Of a stretch of DNA of 53,955 bases, positions 16,582-23,757 are shown piece after piece. This DNA comes from Oscillospiraceae bacterium (GTDB taxonomy: Bacteria; Bacillota; Clostridia; Oscillospirales; Ruminococcaceae). The translations under genes were made by a program, and so were the position numbers. The stretch spans positions 1-53,955 of the forward strand of contig JAFSEU010000019.1 in assembly GCA_017435565.1 (NCBI GenBank), given 5' to 3'. Each line of letters opens with the position of its first letter. The stretch's first letter is position 1. The notes beneath the pieces were generated by a model. The model made no database searches. It saw only the letters and a program-made list of their open reading frames with translations, and had not been told where the DNA came from.

Positions 16582-17778
16582 ATGAACAAAAAAATCAGCA
16601 TAGGCATTACAATAAGCATTGCGTTTATTACTGCCGCAATTACAATGATTCTGACGTGGTATCTCTCACAGCAGAATTTCAACAGTAAGATCACAAATCT
16701 GAAAGAGCGTGCTGAAAAATATTCACAGCTTGAAAATTTTGATACCATTGTACGCTCGAATTTTAACGGAACCATTGATGAAACAGCGCTACTTGACGCA
16801 ATCTTCAACGGCTACGTTTCGGGTCTTGACGATCGTTATGCGCGCTATTATACAGCGGAGGAATATCAATCCAGATTGCTTGAGGATTCAGGCGAGCTTT
16901 TCGGAATCGGCGTTACGGTCTCGCAGGATGAAAGCGGATATATCCGCATTGTCGGGGTCAACGAGGATTCACCTGCAAAGTCCTCGGGAATAGAAATCGG
17001 CGACCTGATTATTGCCGTTGGCGGAAATGATGTTCTTGAAACTGGCTACAGCGCTTCTATCGACAGCATCGCAAAGGGCGAAGAGGGTAGTGAAATTGAG
17101 CTTTTGATAAACAGAGGCGGTGACGAGCTTACAATTACTGTCACGCGCCGCACAATGGAGATTACGTCTGTCACAGGGCAAATGCTTGACGGAAATATAG
17201 CGTATATTAAAATAGATTCGTTCAACGAAAAGACAGGAACACAGTTCAGCCAGGTGCTTTATAAGCTTTTAAACGACGGAGCTGAGAGGATTATATTCGA
17301 CGTAAGAAATAACGGCGGAGGTCTTGTCAGCGCTGTTGATGAAGTCCTTGAGGATATTCTCCCGAAGGGTGAGGTTGCTTTTGCAACATATAACGACGGC
17401 GAGCAGGTTTCCATCGTTACGATGGAAAACGATAATCAGATTACAATACCGATGGTCGTTCTTGTCAATAATTCGACGGCAAGCGGCGGTGAGCTGTTTG
17501 CTCAGTCACTTCGCGACTTTGCGTCTGTTCCGCTTGTTGGCGTCACAACCTATGGTAAGGGCGTTATGCAGACAACCTATGAGCTTGAAGGCGGCGGCGC
17601 TGTTACAATTACGGTCGCAACATATCAGACTACCAAAACCGATTGCTATGACGGAATCGGAATTGCTCCCGATTTTGAGGTTGAGCTTTCCGAAGAAGCG
17701 CAATCCTATATCGAGGGTGTTGACGTCGAAAACGATTTTCAACTGATAAAGGCGATTGAGGTAGTTACCACAGGCTGA
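16582..17778 (+). CDS. ctpA: C-terminal processing peptidase CtpA (S41)
   Basis: A membrane-anchored serine protease of 398 residues acting outside the cell on envelope proteins. One N-terminal anchor (about 6-28), a PDZ domain (about 105-190) and the S41 core, with the catalytic Ser301 in STASGGELFAQ and the Lys326 in TTYGKGVMQ. It follows the M23 gene by 11 bases and ends the ftsEX group with a strong terminator at 17791. CtpA often trims or removes peptidoglycan hydrolases, so the neighbour is a plausible substrate; that is inference. Confidence 0.95.
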   Translation: MNKKISIGITISIAFITAAITMILTWYLSQQNFNSKITNLKERAEKYSQLENFDTIVRSNFNGTIDETALLDAIFNGYVSGLDDRYARYYTAEEYQSRLLEDSGELFGIGVTVSQDESGYIRIVGVNEDSPAKSSGIEIGDLIIAVGGNDVLETGYSASIDSIAKGEEGSEIELLINRGGDELTITVTRRTMEITSVTGQMLDGNIAYIKIDSFNEKTGTQFSQVLYKLLNDGAERIIFDVRNNGGGLVSAVDEVLEDILPKGEVAFATYNDGEQVSIVTMENDNQITIPMVVLVNNSTASGGELFAQSLRDFASVPLVGVTTYGKGVMQTTYELEGGGAVTITVATYQTTKTDCYDGIGIAPDFEVELSEEAQSYIEGVDVENDFQLIKAIEVVTTG

Positions 17779-17790
17779 TGTTTTGAATTC

Positions 17791-17836
17791 AATCTCCGAC
17801 ATTATTCCGATATTGGGATTTTGTCGGAGATTTTAT
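17791..17836 (+). terminator. Terminator of the ftsEX operon
   Basis: An 11-bp stem AATCTCCGACA / TGTCGGAGATT with a 20-base loop, followed by TTATAT. Confidence 0.85.
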
Positions 17837-17894
17837 ATATCGGCATTTGTCATAAATGTGGAAATTGTGAAGCTAAATTTGTGCAAAATGCAGA

Positions 17895-17924
17895 TAGACA
17901 AATCCAAGCGGTTTGTGATATAAT
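17895..17924 (+). promoter_or_regulatory. Promoter of the secreted-protein trio
   Basis: TAGACA (17895-17900) and TATAAT (17919-17924) with an 18-base spacer lie upstream of the first gene. A second TTGACA begins at 17926 but lacks a good -10. Confidence 0.65.
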
Positions 17925-17938
17925 TTTGACATAATAAG

Positions 17939-17960
17939 CGTAGTGTCACTACGTATTTTT
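17939..17960 (+). promoter_or_regulatory. Palindrome plus T run in the leader of the trio
   Basis: CGTAGTGTCACTACG (17939-17953) is a 7-bp inverted repeat around one base, followed at once by TATTTTTT and then by the ribosome site GGAGG. In RNA it forms a short terminator-like hairpin; in DNA it could bind a dimeric repressor. It is placed where either would control the first gene. Confidence 0.5.
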
Positions 17961-17974
17961 TGGAGGAAATTATT

Positions 17975-18691
17975 ATGAAACTTAGAAAGTTATTTGCAGG
18001 TGTAGCTGCAGTTGCAGTTGCTTCTTCCGCAGTAGCTATTACTGCTTCCGCAAAGATTACAAACCCCAATACAGACCTTGATAAGGGTGAAGACAAGGCG
18101 TTTTATACCATTTCTCCTATGGATGAAGGAATCGCTATTGCTGATATCTATGGTATTGCTGTTGACCTTACTCTTGCTGAGGGTTGGGAAGCAGAAGGTT
18201 CTGGCGGCGGTCTTGCTTGGCAGAGCTCTTCTGTAAGCTGGACCAGCGTTGAATGGGGTAACCCTGATTCCGGTAAAGAGTGCGAATTTGATGCAAACGG
18301 CGATTTTTCTTACCTTTCTGATGCTCCTCTTTACGGTGCTGATGATGAGTGGACACAGGCTTGCATTCAGTGGTGGTGGGGTGCTGACGTTACAGTTGAA
18401 AGCGTTAAGTTCCTCGATGCATCTGGTGCTGTAATCGGCGAAGAAGCTGCAGTAACAACAACAACTACAGCTGCTGATGAAGAAGAAGTAACAACAACTA
18501 CAACAGCTGCTGAGGCTGGAGATGACACAGCTGCTACAACAACAACAGCTGCTGAGGCTGGAGATGACACAGCTGCTACAACAACAACAGCTGCTGCAGG
18601 TTCTGCCGCAACAGGCGTTGAAGGTGTTGCTTCCGTAGTTGCTCTTCTTACAATCGCTGGCGCTGCAATCGTAGTTTCCAAGAAGAACTAA
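17975..18691 (+). CDS. Secreted, surface-anchored protein with WWWGAD domain (copy 1)
   Basis: A 238-residue exported protein of no recognised family. A signal peptide (about 1-25, ending SASA-like) is followed by a compact acidic domain (about 26-150) rich in Trp, with WTSVEWG and WWWGADVTVESVKF. Then comes a linker of Thr and Ala with a 14-residue unit repeated (residues about 177-204), and a C-terminal signal: ATGVEGVAS, a hydrophobic stretch and KKN. The Trp cluster suggests carbohydrate binding, as an inference only. The start ATG at 17975 has GGAGG eight bases upstream. Two paralogues follow in tandem. Confidence 0.8.
   Translation: MKLRKLFAGVAAVAVASSAVAITASAKITNPNTDLDKGEDKAFYTISPMDEGIAIADIYGIAVDLTLAEGWEAEGSGGGLAWQSSSVSWTSVEWGNPDSGKECEFDANGDFSYLSDAPLYGADDEWTQACIQWWWGADVTVESVKFLDASGAVIGEEAAVTTTTTAADEEEVTTTTTAAEAGDDTAATTTTAAEAGDDTAATTTTAAAGSAATGVEGVASVVALLTIAGAAIVVSKKN
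18503..18596 (+). repeat. 42-bp tandem repeat in the Thr/Ala linker
   Basis: A 42-base unit starting ACAGCTGCTGAGG occurs at 18503-18544 and 18545-18586, with ten bases of a third copy. It encodes 14 residues of the kind TAAEAGDD plus TAATTT, and keeps the frame, so copy-number change would alter linker length. Confidence 0.88.
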
Positions 18692-18723
18692 TTGCGCAAA
18701 GATTATTGACATTTAATGCCCAT

Positions 18724-18753
18724 AGGCTCGACTGTATTTATACCGCCGAGCCT
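18724..18753 (+). other. Hairpin between trio genes 1 and 2
   Basis: AGGCTCG and CGAGCCT enclose a 16-base loop; no T run follows. It may stabilise the upstream message or weaken read-through. A TATAAT at 18761 overlaps the ribosome site, so it is not taken as a promoter. Confidence 0.5.
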
Positions 18754-18782
18754 TGAGTGTTATAATAAAGGAGATTAAAACT

Positions 18783-19556
18783 ATGAAACTTTCAAGAATT
18801 TTTGCAGGCATTGCCGCTTGCTCAGTAGCTGCTCTTTCTTTGGCAGTATCAGTTTCCGCTGCTGATGTTGTTCTTACAGGCAGCTATACAATGGACTCTG
18901 GCGATGACGCAACAAAGGAATGCACAATCAACTTGTCGGAATTTAACATTCCTGAGGGTTCTATTCTGACTCAGGTGACTCTCGAGTGCACAAGCGATTG
19001 GGCTTCTGCAGGCTGGGTTGGCGGTGGCGGCGCTGTTTCGATGAACTTCGACGGTGGCGATACTTGGTATTCAGTTGACTTTGCTCCTGCTTCTGATGCT
19101 GCTGCTAATTGGAGTGCTGTAATTGCAATTGATGCAGAGTACAACGGTGCTGCACAGGATCTCTATTCTGCTGCTGCAAACGGCGGTATTTTCAAAATCG
19201 GCTGGTGGTGGGGTGCTGACGCTACACTTGATGTCTCAAGTATCACACTTACATTTGAAGACGCTGAGGGCGATGTAACCACTACAACAACAGCTGCTAC
19301 CACAACAACTGTTGCCGAAACAACTACCACAGCTGCAGAAACAACAACAGCTGCAGAAACAACTACTGTTGCTGATACAACAACAGCTCAGGTCATTGAT
19401 ACTGACGCTGTTACAACTACTGCTGCTGAAACAACAACTACTGCTGCTACAACTGCTGCCGATACATCACCTACAACAGGTGTTGAGGGTGTTGCTTCCA
19501 TAGTTGCACTTCTTACACTTGCAGGTGCTGCTGTTGCAGTTGCAAAAAAACACTAA
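18783..19556 (+). CDS. Secreted, surface-anchored protein with WWWGAD domain (copy 2)
   Basis: A 257-residue paralogue of the previous gene. The signal peptide ends near SVSAAD; the domain (about 25-165) contains a Gly-rich WVGGGGAVSMNF segment and IGWWWGADATLDVSSITL, aligned with the WWWGAD of copy 1. A long Thr-rich linker (about 168-225) follows, then SPTTGVEGVAS, a hydrophobic stretch and KKH. Here the anchor reads xPxTG, closer to a sortase signal than in the other copies. AAGGAG precedes the ATG at 18783. Function unknown; polysaccharide binding is a guess from the exposed-Trp pattern. Confidence 0.8.
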   Translation: MKLSRIFAGIAACSVAALSLAVSVSAADVVLTGSYTMDSGDDATKECTINLSEFNIPEGSILTQVTLECTSDWASAGWVGGGGAVSMNFDGGDTWYSVDFAPASDAAANWSAVIAIDAEYNGAAQDLYSAAANGGIFKIGWWWGADATLDVSSITLTFEDAEGDVTTTTTAATTTTVAETTTTAAETTTAAETTTVADTTTAQVIDTDAVTTTAAETTTTAATTAADTSPTTGVEGVASIVALLTLAGAAVAVAKKH

Positions 19557-19577
19557 TTGAATAGGAGAAAACAAACC

Positions 19578-20375
19578 ATGAAAATTTCAAAGCTTTTTGC
19601 TACAATTTCAGCTGTTGCAGTTGCTGCAACAGGTCTCAGCGCTCTTAACGTAAGCGCTGCAGAACAAATTGGTCAGGCTTACTTTATCGGTCAGCTTGGC
19701 GGCGATCAGAGCTGGAACGTTGAAGATTTTGCTTCACCCGTTGCAATCGACGGCGATGCTCAGTACGAAGTAGAGTGGACACTTACAGCTGGCGGCACTG
19801 ATACTGTTCAGTTCCTCGCAGTTTGCATTGCTCCTACAGGCACTGCTGACAACTTCACAACAGACTCTTTCCCGAACCTTTCAGCTACAATTGACGAAGT
19901 TTGGGTTGACGGTTCCAAGATTAGCTATACAGCAAGCGCTGACGCTATCGAAACTGCTTATTATGAAGGCGGTACAGGCGTAACAAGACTTTACCTCCAC
20001 GATGAATGGGCTGGTACAGGCATTGCTGACCTTCCCGGAAACACAGCTATCGGTACAAGCATTAAGGTTGTATTCACAATCAGCGGTACTGGTGCTGAAG
20101 GCACATCAAACATCGCTTCTGAAGAAACTGTAGTTACAACAACAACTGCTGCAGCTAATGATGATACAGTTACAACAACAACTGCTGCTGCCGCTGAAGA
20201 TGATAACACAGCTACAACGACAACTGCTGCTGGCAATGGCGAAAGCTCTGCTGACAGTGTAGCAACAACAACTGCTGCTGCAGGAAATGCTGCAACAGGC
20301 GTTGAAGGTGTTGCTTCCGTAGTTGCTCTTCTTACAATTGCAGGCGTTGCTGTAGTTGCTACAAAGAAGCACTAA
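19578..20375 (+). CDS. Secreted, surface-anchored protein with divergent domain (copy 3)
   Basis: A 265-residue member of the trio. The signal peptide ends near NVSAAE; the exported domain (about 27-185) lacks the WWWGAD motif and instead has YEVEWTLTAGGTDTVQFLAV and LYLHDEWAGTG, a beta-sandwich-like pattern. The Thr/Ala linker and the C-terminal NAATGVEGVAS plus hydrophobic stretch plus KKH are nearly identical to copy 1. The start ATG at 19578 has AGGAGA upstream; only 21 bases separate it from copy 2, so they are co-transcribed. A strong terminator follows at 20401. Confidence 0.8.
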   Translation: MKISKLFATISAVAVAATGLSALNVSAAEQIGQAYFIGQLGGDQSWNVEDFASPVAIDGDAQYEVEWTLTAGGTDTVQFLAVCIAPTGTADNFTTDSFPNLSATIDEVWVDGSKISYTASADAIETAYYEGGTGVTRLYLHDEWAGTGIADLPGNTAIGTSIKVVFTISGTGAEGTSNIASEETVVTTTTAAANDDTVTTTTAAAAEDDNTATTTTAAGNGESSADSVATTTAAAGNAATGVEGVASVVALLTIAGVAVVATKKH

Positions 20376-20400
20376 GTTATTATTCTTAACAAACAACATA

Positions 20401-20438
20401 AAACGGTATGGTTGATTTCAACCATACCGTTTTTATTT
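20401..20438. terminator. Strong bidirectional terminator
   Basis: A 14-bp stem AAACGGTATGGTTG / CAACCATACCGTTT with a 4-base loop, then TTATTTTA. It lies between the convergent trio and pflA and serves both. Confidence 0.92.
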
Positions 20439-21170
20439 TATGTATGTGCATTTTATGCCGCTGATTATATAGCTTCGCGCCGTAGCTGCAAGCTCCTGCG
20501 AAGCCGACACAGTACCTTCAAGCCTGTATTGTATGCCAAGCTCCGAGTATTTTTTTACTCCATATGTGTGATATGGAATTACCTCAAGAGCTTTAACATT
20601 TTGCAGTGTGCCAATGAATTTTCCAAGCTGTATTAGGTCATCCTCTTTATCGGTGAGGTTAGGTACAACAACATGGCGAATCCATACATCGACTTTGTTT
20701 TTATCAAGATATTTTGCAAATTCAAGGACATTCTTGTTTCCGACACCTGTAATTTTAGTGTGTTTTGTGCAATCAATATGCTTCAAATCAAGTAAAACAA
20801 GGTCGGTATATTTTATCAACTCATCAAATTTGGCAGAGTTTTTTTTGTCAAAAACAGCTCCTGATGTATCAATACAGGTATGAATACCTTCTGATTTGGC
20901 AATAGAGAACAGCTCGGTTAAAAAATCCAACTGTAAAAGTGGTTCGCCGCCACTTACAGTAATACCGCCATTTTTATAAAAATGGCGGTTTCTTTTGTAT
21001 TTTTCAATAATATCGCCCGGAGTCATCTCTTCACCGACACCAATTTTCCATGTGTCGGGATTGTGGCAATATGCGCACCGTAAAATACAGCCCTGCAAAA
21101 AAACGACAAGGCGTATACCGGGCCCGTCCACTGCGCCGAATGACTCGATTGAATGAATAAATCCCTTCAT
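20433..21170 (-). CDS. pflA: Pyruvate formate-lyase activating enzyme
   Basis: A radical-SAM enzyme of 245 residues that abstracts hydrogen from the glycine of PFL to make the glycyl radical. The [4Fe-4S] motif CxxxCxxC is Cys28, Cys32, Cys35 in GCILRCAYC; GGITVSGGEPLLQ is the SAM-binding GGE motif. Its start lies three bases after the stop of the separate glycyl-radical gene and has no own ribosome site, so translation is coupled. Its substrate here must be the 80-residue protein, not the C-terminus of a full-length PFL. Confidence 0.96.
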   Translation of the reverse strand: MKGFIHSIESFGAVDGPGIRLVVFLQGCILRCAYCHNPDTWKIGVGEEMTPGDIIEKYKRNRHFYKNGGITVSGGEPLLQLDFLTELFSIAKSEGIHTCIDTSGAVFDKKNSAKFDELIKYTDLVLLDLKHIDCTKHTKITGVGNKNVLEFAKYLDKNKVDVWIRHVVVPNLTDKEDDLIQLGKFIGTLQNVKALEVIPYHTYGVKKYSELGIQYRLEGTVSASQELAATARSYIISGIKCTYIK

Positions 21171-21173
21171 ATG

Positions 21174-21416
21174 TTAGATGCTGTCGTGAAAGGTTCTTGA
21201 GATTATTTCGTCCTGCTGTTCTTTTGTGAGCTTGATGAAATTAACTGCATATCCGCTGACTCTTACTGTAAGCTGTGGATATTTTTCAGGGTGAGCCTGA
21301 GCATCCAGCAAAGTTTCTTTTGAAAAAACATTAACGTTGAGGTGATGTCCGCCTTTCTGGGTATATCCGTCAAGCAGGGCAACGAGATTATCGATTTGAT
21401 TCTGTGATGCAGCCAT
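21174..21416 (-). CDS. Free-standing glycyl-radical domain of pyruvate formate-lyase
   Basis: An 80-residue protein equal to the last part of normal [14 protein letters not shown] (21-31), the degenerate YPQLTV strand and the radical site [10 protein letters not shown] with Gly55, then the common C-terminus SRTFHDS. E. coli GrcA (YfiD) is a related stand-alone radical protein used to repair broken PFL, but here the upstream PFL lacks this domain entirely. The gene has its own ATG and an AAAGGAG eight bases upstream, 22 bases after the pflB stop and in another frame. The two proteins likely assemble into one active enzyme. Confidence 0.93.
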   Translation of the reverse strand: MAASQNQIDNLVALLDGYTQKGGHHLNVNVFSKETLLDAQAHPEKYPQLTVRVSGYAVNFIKLTKEQQDEIISRTFHDSI

Positions 21417-21438
21417 AATTATTCTCCTTTATTAAGAT

Positions 21439-23538
21439 TCAATCACGGTCGAGACCTTCAAAAAGTGTAGGTGAAAAGCACGCACCGTTTTCGCATAAAT
21501 AGTCAGCGTGCAAATCTCCGGATATAACAATATCATCCTTGCCGAGCGCATTCGGAATGATGGAAAAAGTGTTGGAAATGCCATCCTGCGCATCCTTGAA
21601 GGGCAACTTTGAAACCGAAGCAAGCGAAGCAACGGCGCCATTTGTATCACGTCTATGCATTGGATTTGCCCCCGGTGCAAATGCTTCACCGCATTTTCTG
21701 CCGTCGGGTGTTGAGCCGGTGTTCTTTCCGTAAACGACATTTGAGGTTATTGTAAGAATAGAAGTGGTAGGGATGCTGTCACGATAGGTGTGGTTCTTTC
21801 TGATATGCTCCATAAAACGGTGAACAATGTCATAAGCGATTTTGTCAACGCGATCATCATCATTGCCGTATTTCGGGAAATCACCTTCAACCTCATAATC
21901 AACAGCAAGTCCCGCATCGTTGCGTATTACCTTGACCTTTGCATATTTAATTGCAGAAAGGGAATCAGCAACGACAGAGAGACCTGCAATGCCTGTCGCA
22001 AACCAGCGTGTGACGTTTTTGTCATGAAGCGCCATCTGTATTTTTTCATAGCAGTATTTGTCGTGCATATAATGAATGATGTTGAGCATATTGACGTAAA
22101 CACCGGCAAGCCACTCCATCATATCATCATACTTTTTCATTACCTCATCATAATTGAGATATTCAGTGGTTATGGGACGGAATTCGGGAGCAATCTGCTT
22201 GCCGGTAATCTCATCAACGCCGCCGTTGATTGCATAGAGCAGACACTTAGCAAGGTTTGCTCTTGCGCCGAAAAACTGCATTTCCTTGCCGACTCTCATA
22301 GATGAAACACAGCAGGCAATCGCATAATCATCGCCGTGAGTAAAACGCATTAAATCATCGTTTTCGTACTGAATCGATGACGTTTCGATAGAAATTTTTG
22401 CACAGAAGCGCTTGAAATTCTCGGGCAAACGAGCAGACCACAGAACGGTCAGGTTCGGCTCGGGTGCAGCACCAAGGTTTTCAAGTGTGTGCAGATATCG
22501 ATATGACATTTTAGTTACCATATGTCTGCCATCTATCGAAATACCGCCGATAGATTCTGTAACCCATTGCGGGTCGCCCGAAAACAGAGCATTATATTCG
22601 GGAGTTCTGGCAAATTTTATAAGTCGGAGCTTCATAATAAAGTGGTCAATTATCTCCTGAAGCTCACTTTCTGTAAACACATTGTTTTTTAGGTCTCTTT
22701 CAGCGTAAATGTCAAGAAAAGTCGAAGTGCGTCCCAAAGACATTGCGGCGCCGTTTTGTTCCTTAACAGCTGCCAAATACCCGAAATACAGCCATTGAAC
22801 AGCTTCCTTTGTGTTGTTTGCGGGAAGCGAGATATCAAAGCCATAGCTTGCGGCCATCTTTTTTAAATCTTCCAATGCACGAATCTGCTCGGCAAGCTCT
22901 TCTCTGTCCCTAATCACCTGCGAATACATCGCAGAACGTGTTGTTGCCTTTTGTTCGATTTTATCTTCAATAAGTCTGTCAACGCCATAAAGCGCAATAC
23001 GCCTGTAATCGCCGATAATTCTGCCTCTGCCGTAAGCGTCGGGCAAACCTGTTATAATATGGCTTGAACGGCAAGCGCGCATCTCGGGTGTGTATGCATC
23101 AAAAACACCTGCGTTGTGGGTTTTTCTGTGAGTTGTGAAGAATTCCTTCACATTTTCGTCAAGCTCATATCCGTTATCCTTGCAAGCTTTTTCAGCCATA
23201 CGGATTCCACCGTAAGGCATAAGCGCACGCTTAAAAGGCTTGTCAGTCTGAAAGCCCACAATCTGTTCTTTATCTTTATCGAGATATCCGGGAGCGTGCG
23301 AAGTTATTGTTGAGATAACCTTTGTATCCATATCCAGCACACCGCCTGCTTCTCTTTCCTGTTTCGAAAGCTCAAGCACCTGCTCCCAAAGGTTCATAGT
23401 ACGCTCTGTCGGCGCTTCAAGAAAATCTTCATTGCCGTCATAGGGCGTAAAATTATGCTTTATAAAGCTCCTTACGTTAATTTCGTTAACCCAAGTGCCT
23501 TTTTCAAAGCCTTTCCAGCTGTCATACATATAATTCAT
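21439..23538 (-). CDS. pflB: Pyruvate formate-lyase, catalytic part lacking the radical domain
   Basis: Converts pyruvate and CoA to acetyl-CoA and formate. The 699-residue protein holds the ten-strand barrel and the active cysteines Cys409-Cys410 in [12 protein letters not shown]. It matches PFL through [14 protein letters not shown], then runs into a different tail ending FEGLDRD. The usual glycyl-radical segment is absent and is supplied by the next gene. ATG at 23538 is chosen because GGAG lies eight bases before it and [11 protein letters not shown] is the family start. Upstream -10 TATAAT is at 23584. The operon pflB - radical gene - pflA ends at 20401. Confidence 0.95.
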   Translation of the reverse strand: MNYMYDSWKGFEKGTWVNEINVRSFIKHNFTPYDGNEDFLEAPTERTMNLWEQVLELSKQEREAGGVLDMDTKVISTITSHAPGYLDKDKEQIVGFQTDKPFKRALMPYGGIRMAEKACKDNGYELDENVKEFFTTHRKTHNAGVFDAYTPEMRACRSSHIITGLPDAYGRGRIIGDYRRIALYGVDRLIEDKIEQKATTRSAMYSQVIRDREELAEQIRALEDLKKMAASYGFDISLPANNTKEAVQWLYFGYLAAVKEQNGAAMSLGRTSTFLDIYAERDLKNNVFTESELQEIIDHFIMKLRLIKFARTPEYNALFSGDPQWVTESIGGISIDGRHMVTKMSYRYLHTLENLGAAPEPNLTVLWSARLPENFKRFCAKISIETSSIQYENDDLMRFTHGDDYAIACCVSSMRVGKEMQFFGARANLAKCLLYAINGGVDEITGKQIAPEFRPITTEYLNYDEVMKKYDDMMEWLAGVYVNMLNIIHYMHDKYCYEKIQMALHDKNVTRWFATGIAGLSVVADSLSAIKYAKVKVIRNDAGLAVDYEVEGDFPKYGNDDDRVDKIAYDIVHRFMEHIRKNHTYRDSIPTTSILTITSNVVYGKNTGSTPDGRKCGEAFAPGANPMHRRDTNGAVASLASVSKLPFKDAQDGISNTFSIIPNALGKDDIVISGDLHADYLCENGACFSPTLFEGLDRD

Positions 23539-23583
23539 TTTTAAATCTCCTATAACTTTTCTGCATAAAGCTGTCCGCATACT

Positions 23584-23589
23584 ATTATA
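23584..23589 (-). promoter_or_regulatory. -10 element of the pfl operon
   Basis: TATAAT on the minus strand, 46 bases upstream of the pflB start, with only a weak -35 (TTTATT) 17 bases further up, as often seen at regulated promoters. Confidence 0.5.
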
Positions 23590-23701
23590 CAATATTATCA
23601 CAAAAAAATAAAGAGCAAAATTTAAAATTCTTTTCCAATATATTCGATTTGTTGCTCAGATTAAAATTTTACGTTGCTGCTGATAATTTTTGATAAAAGA
23701 A

Positions 23702-23736
23702 TACAAAAACGGCAATGGAAGTCATCCATTGCCGTT
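23702..23736 (-). terminator. Terminator of the hydrogenase operon
   Basis: An 11-bp stem AACGGCAATGG / CCATTGCCGTT with a 7-base loop followed on the minus strand by TTTTGTAT. The pfl promoter lies beyond it. Confidence 0.88.
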
Positions 23737-23757
23737 AATTTTGTTTTATTGACTTAA

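Noticed and set aside
17990..18712. Long Cys/Ser-rich open frame opposite the first trio gene
   Set aside because: It is the mirror of ACA/GCT codon repeats in the Thr/Ala linker and has no start signal.
18761..18766. TATAAT before the second trio gene as a separate promoter
   Set aside because: The transcript would start within or after the ribosome site, so it is unlikely to serve that gene.
21417..21438. Sequencing error or programmed frameshift joining the two PFL parts
   Set aside because: The gap contains a strong ribosome site at proper distance from an ATG, and the pflB tail diverges from normal PFL well before its stop, so a single base error does not restore a normal protein.
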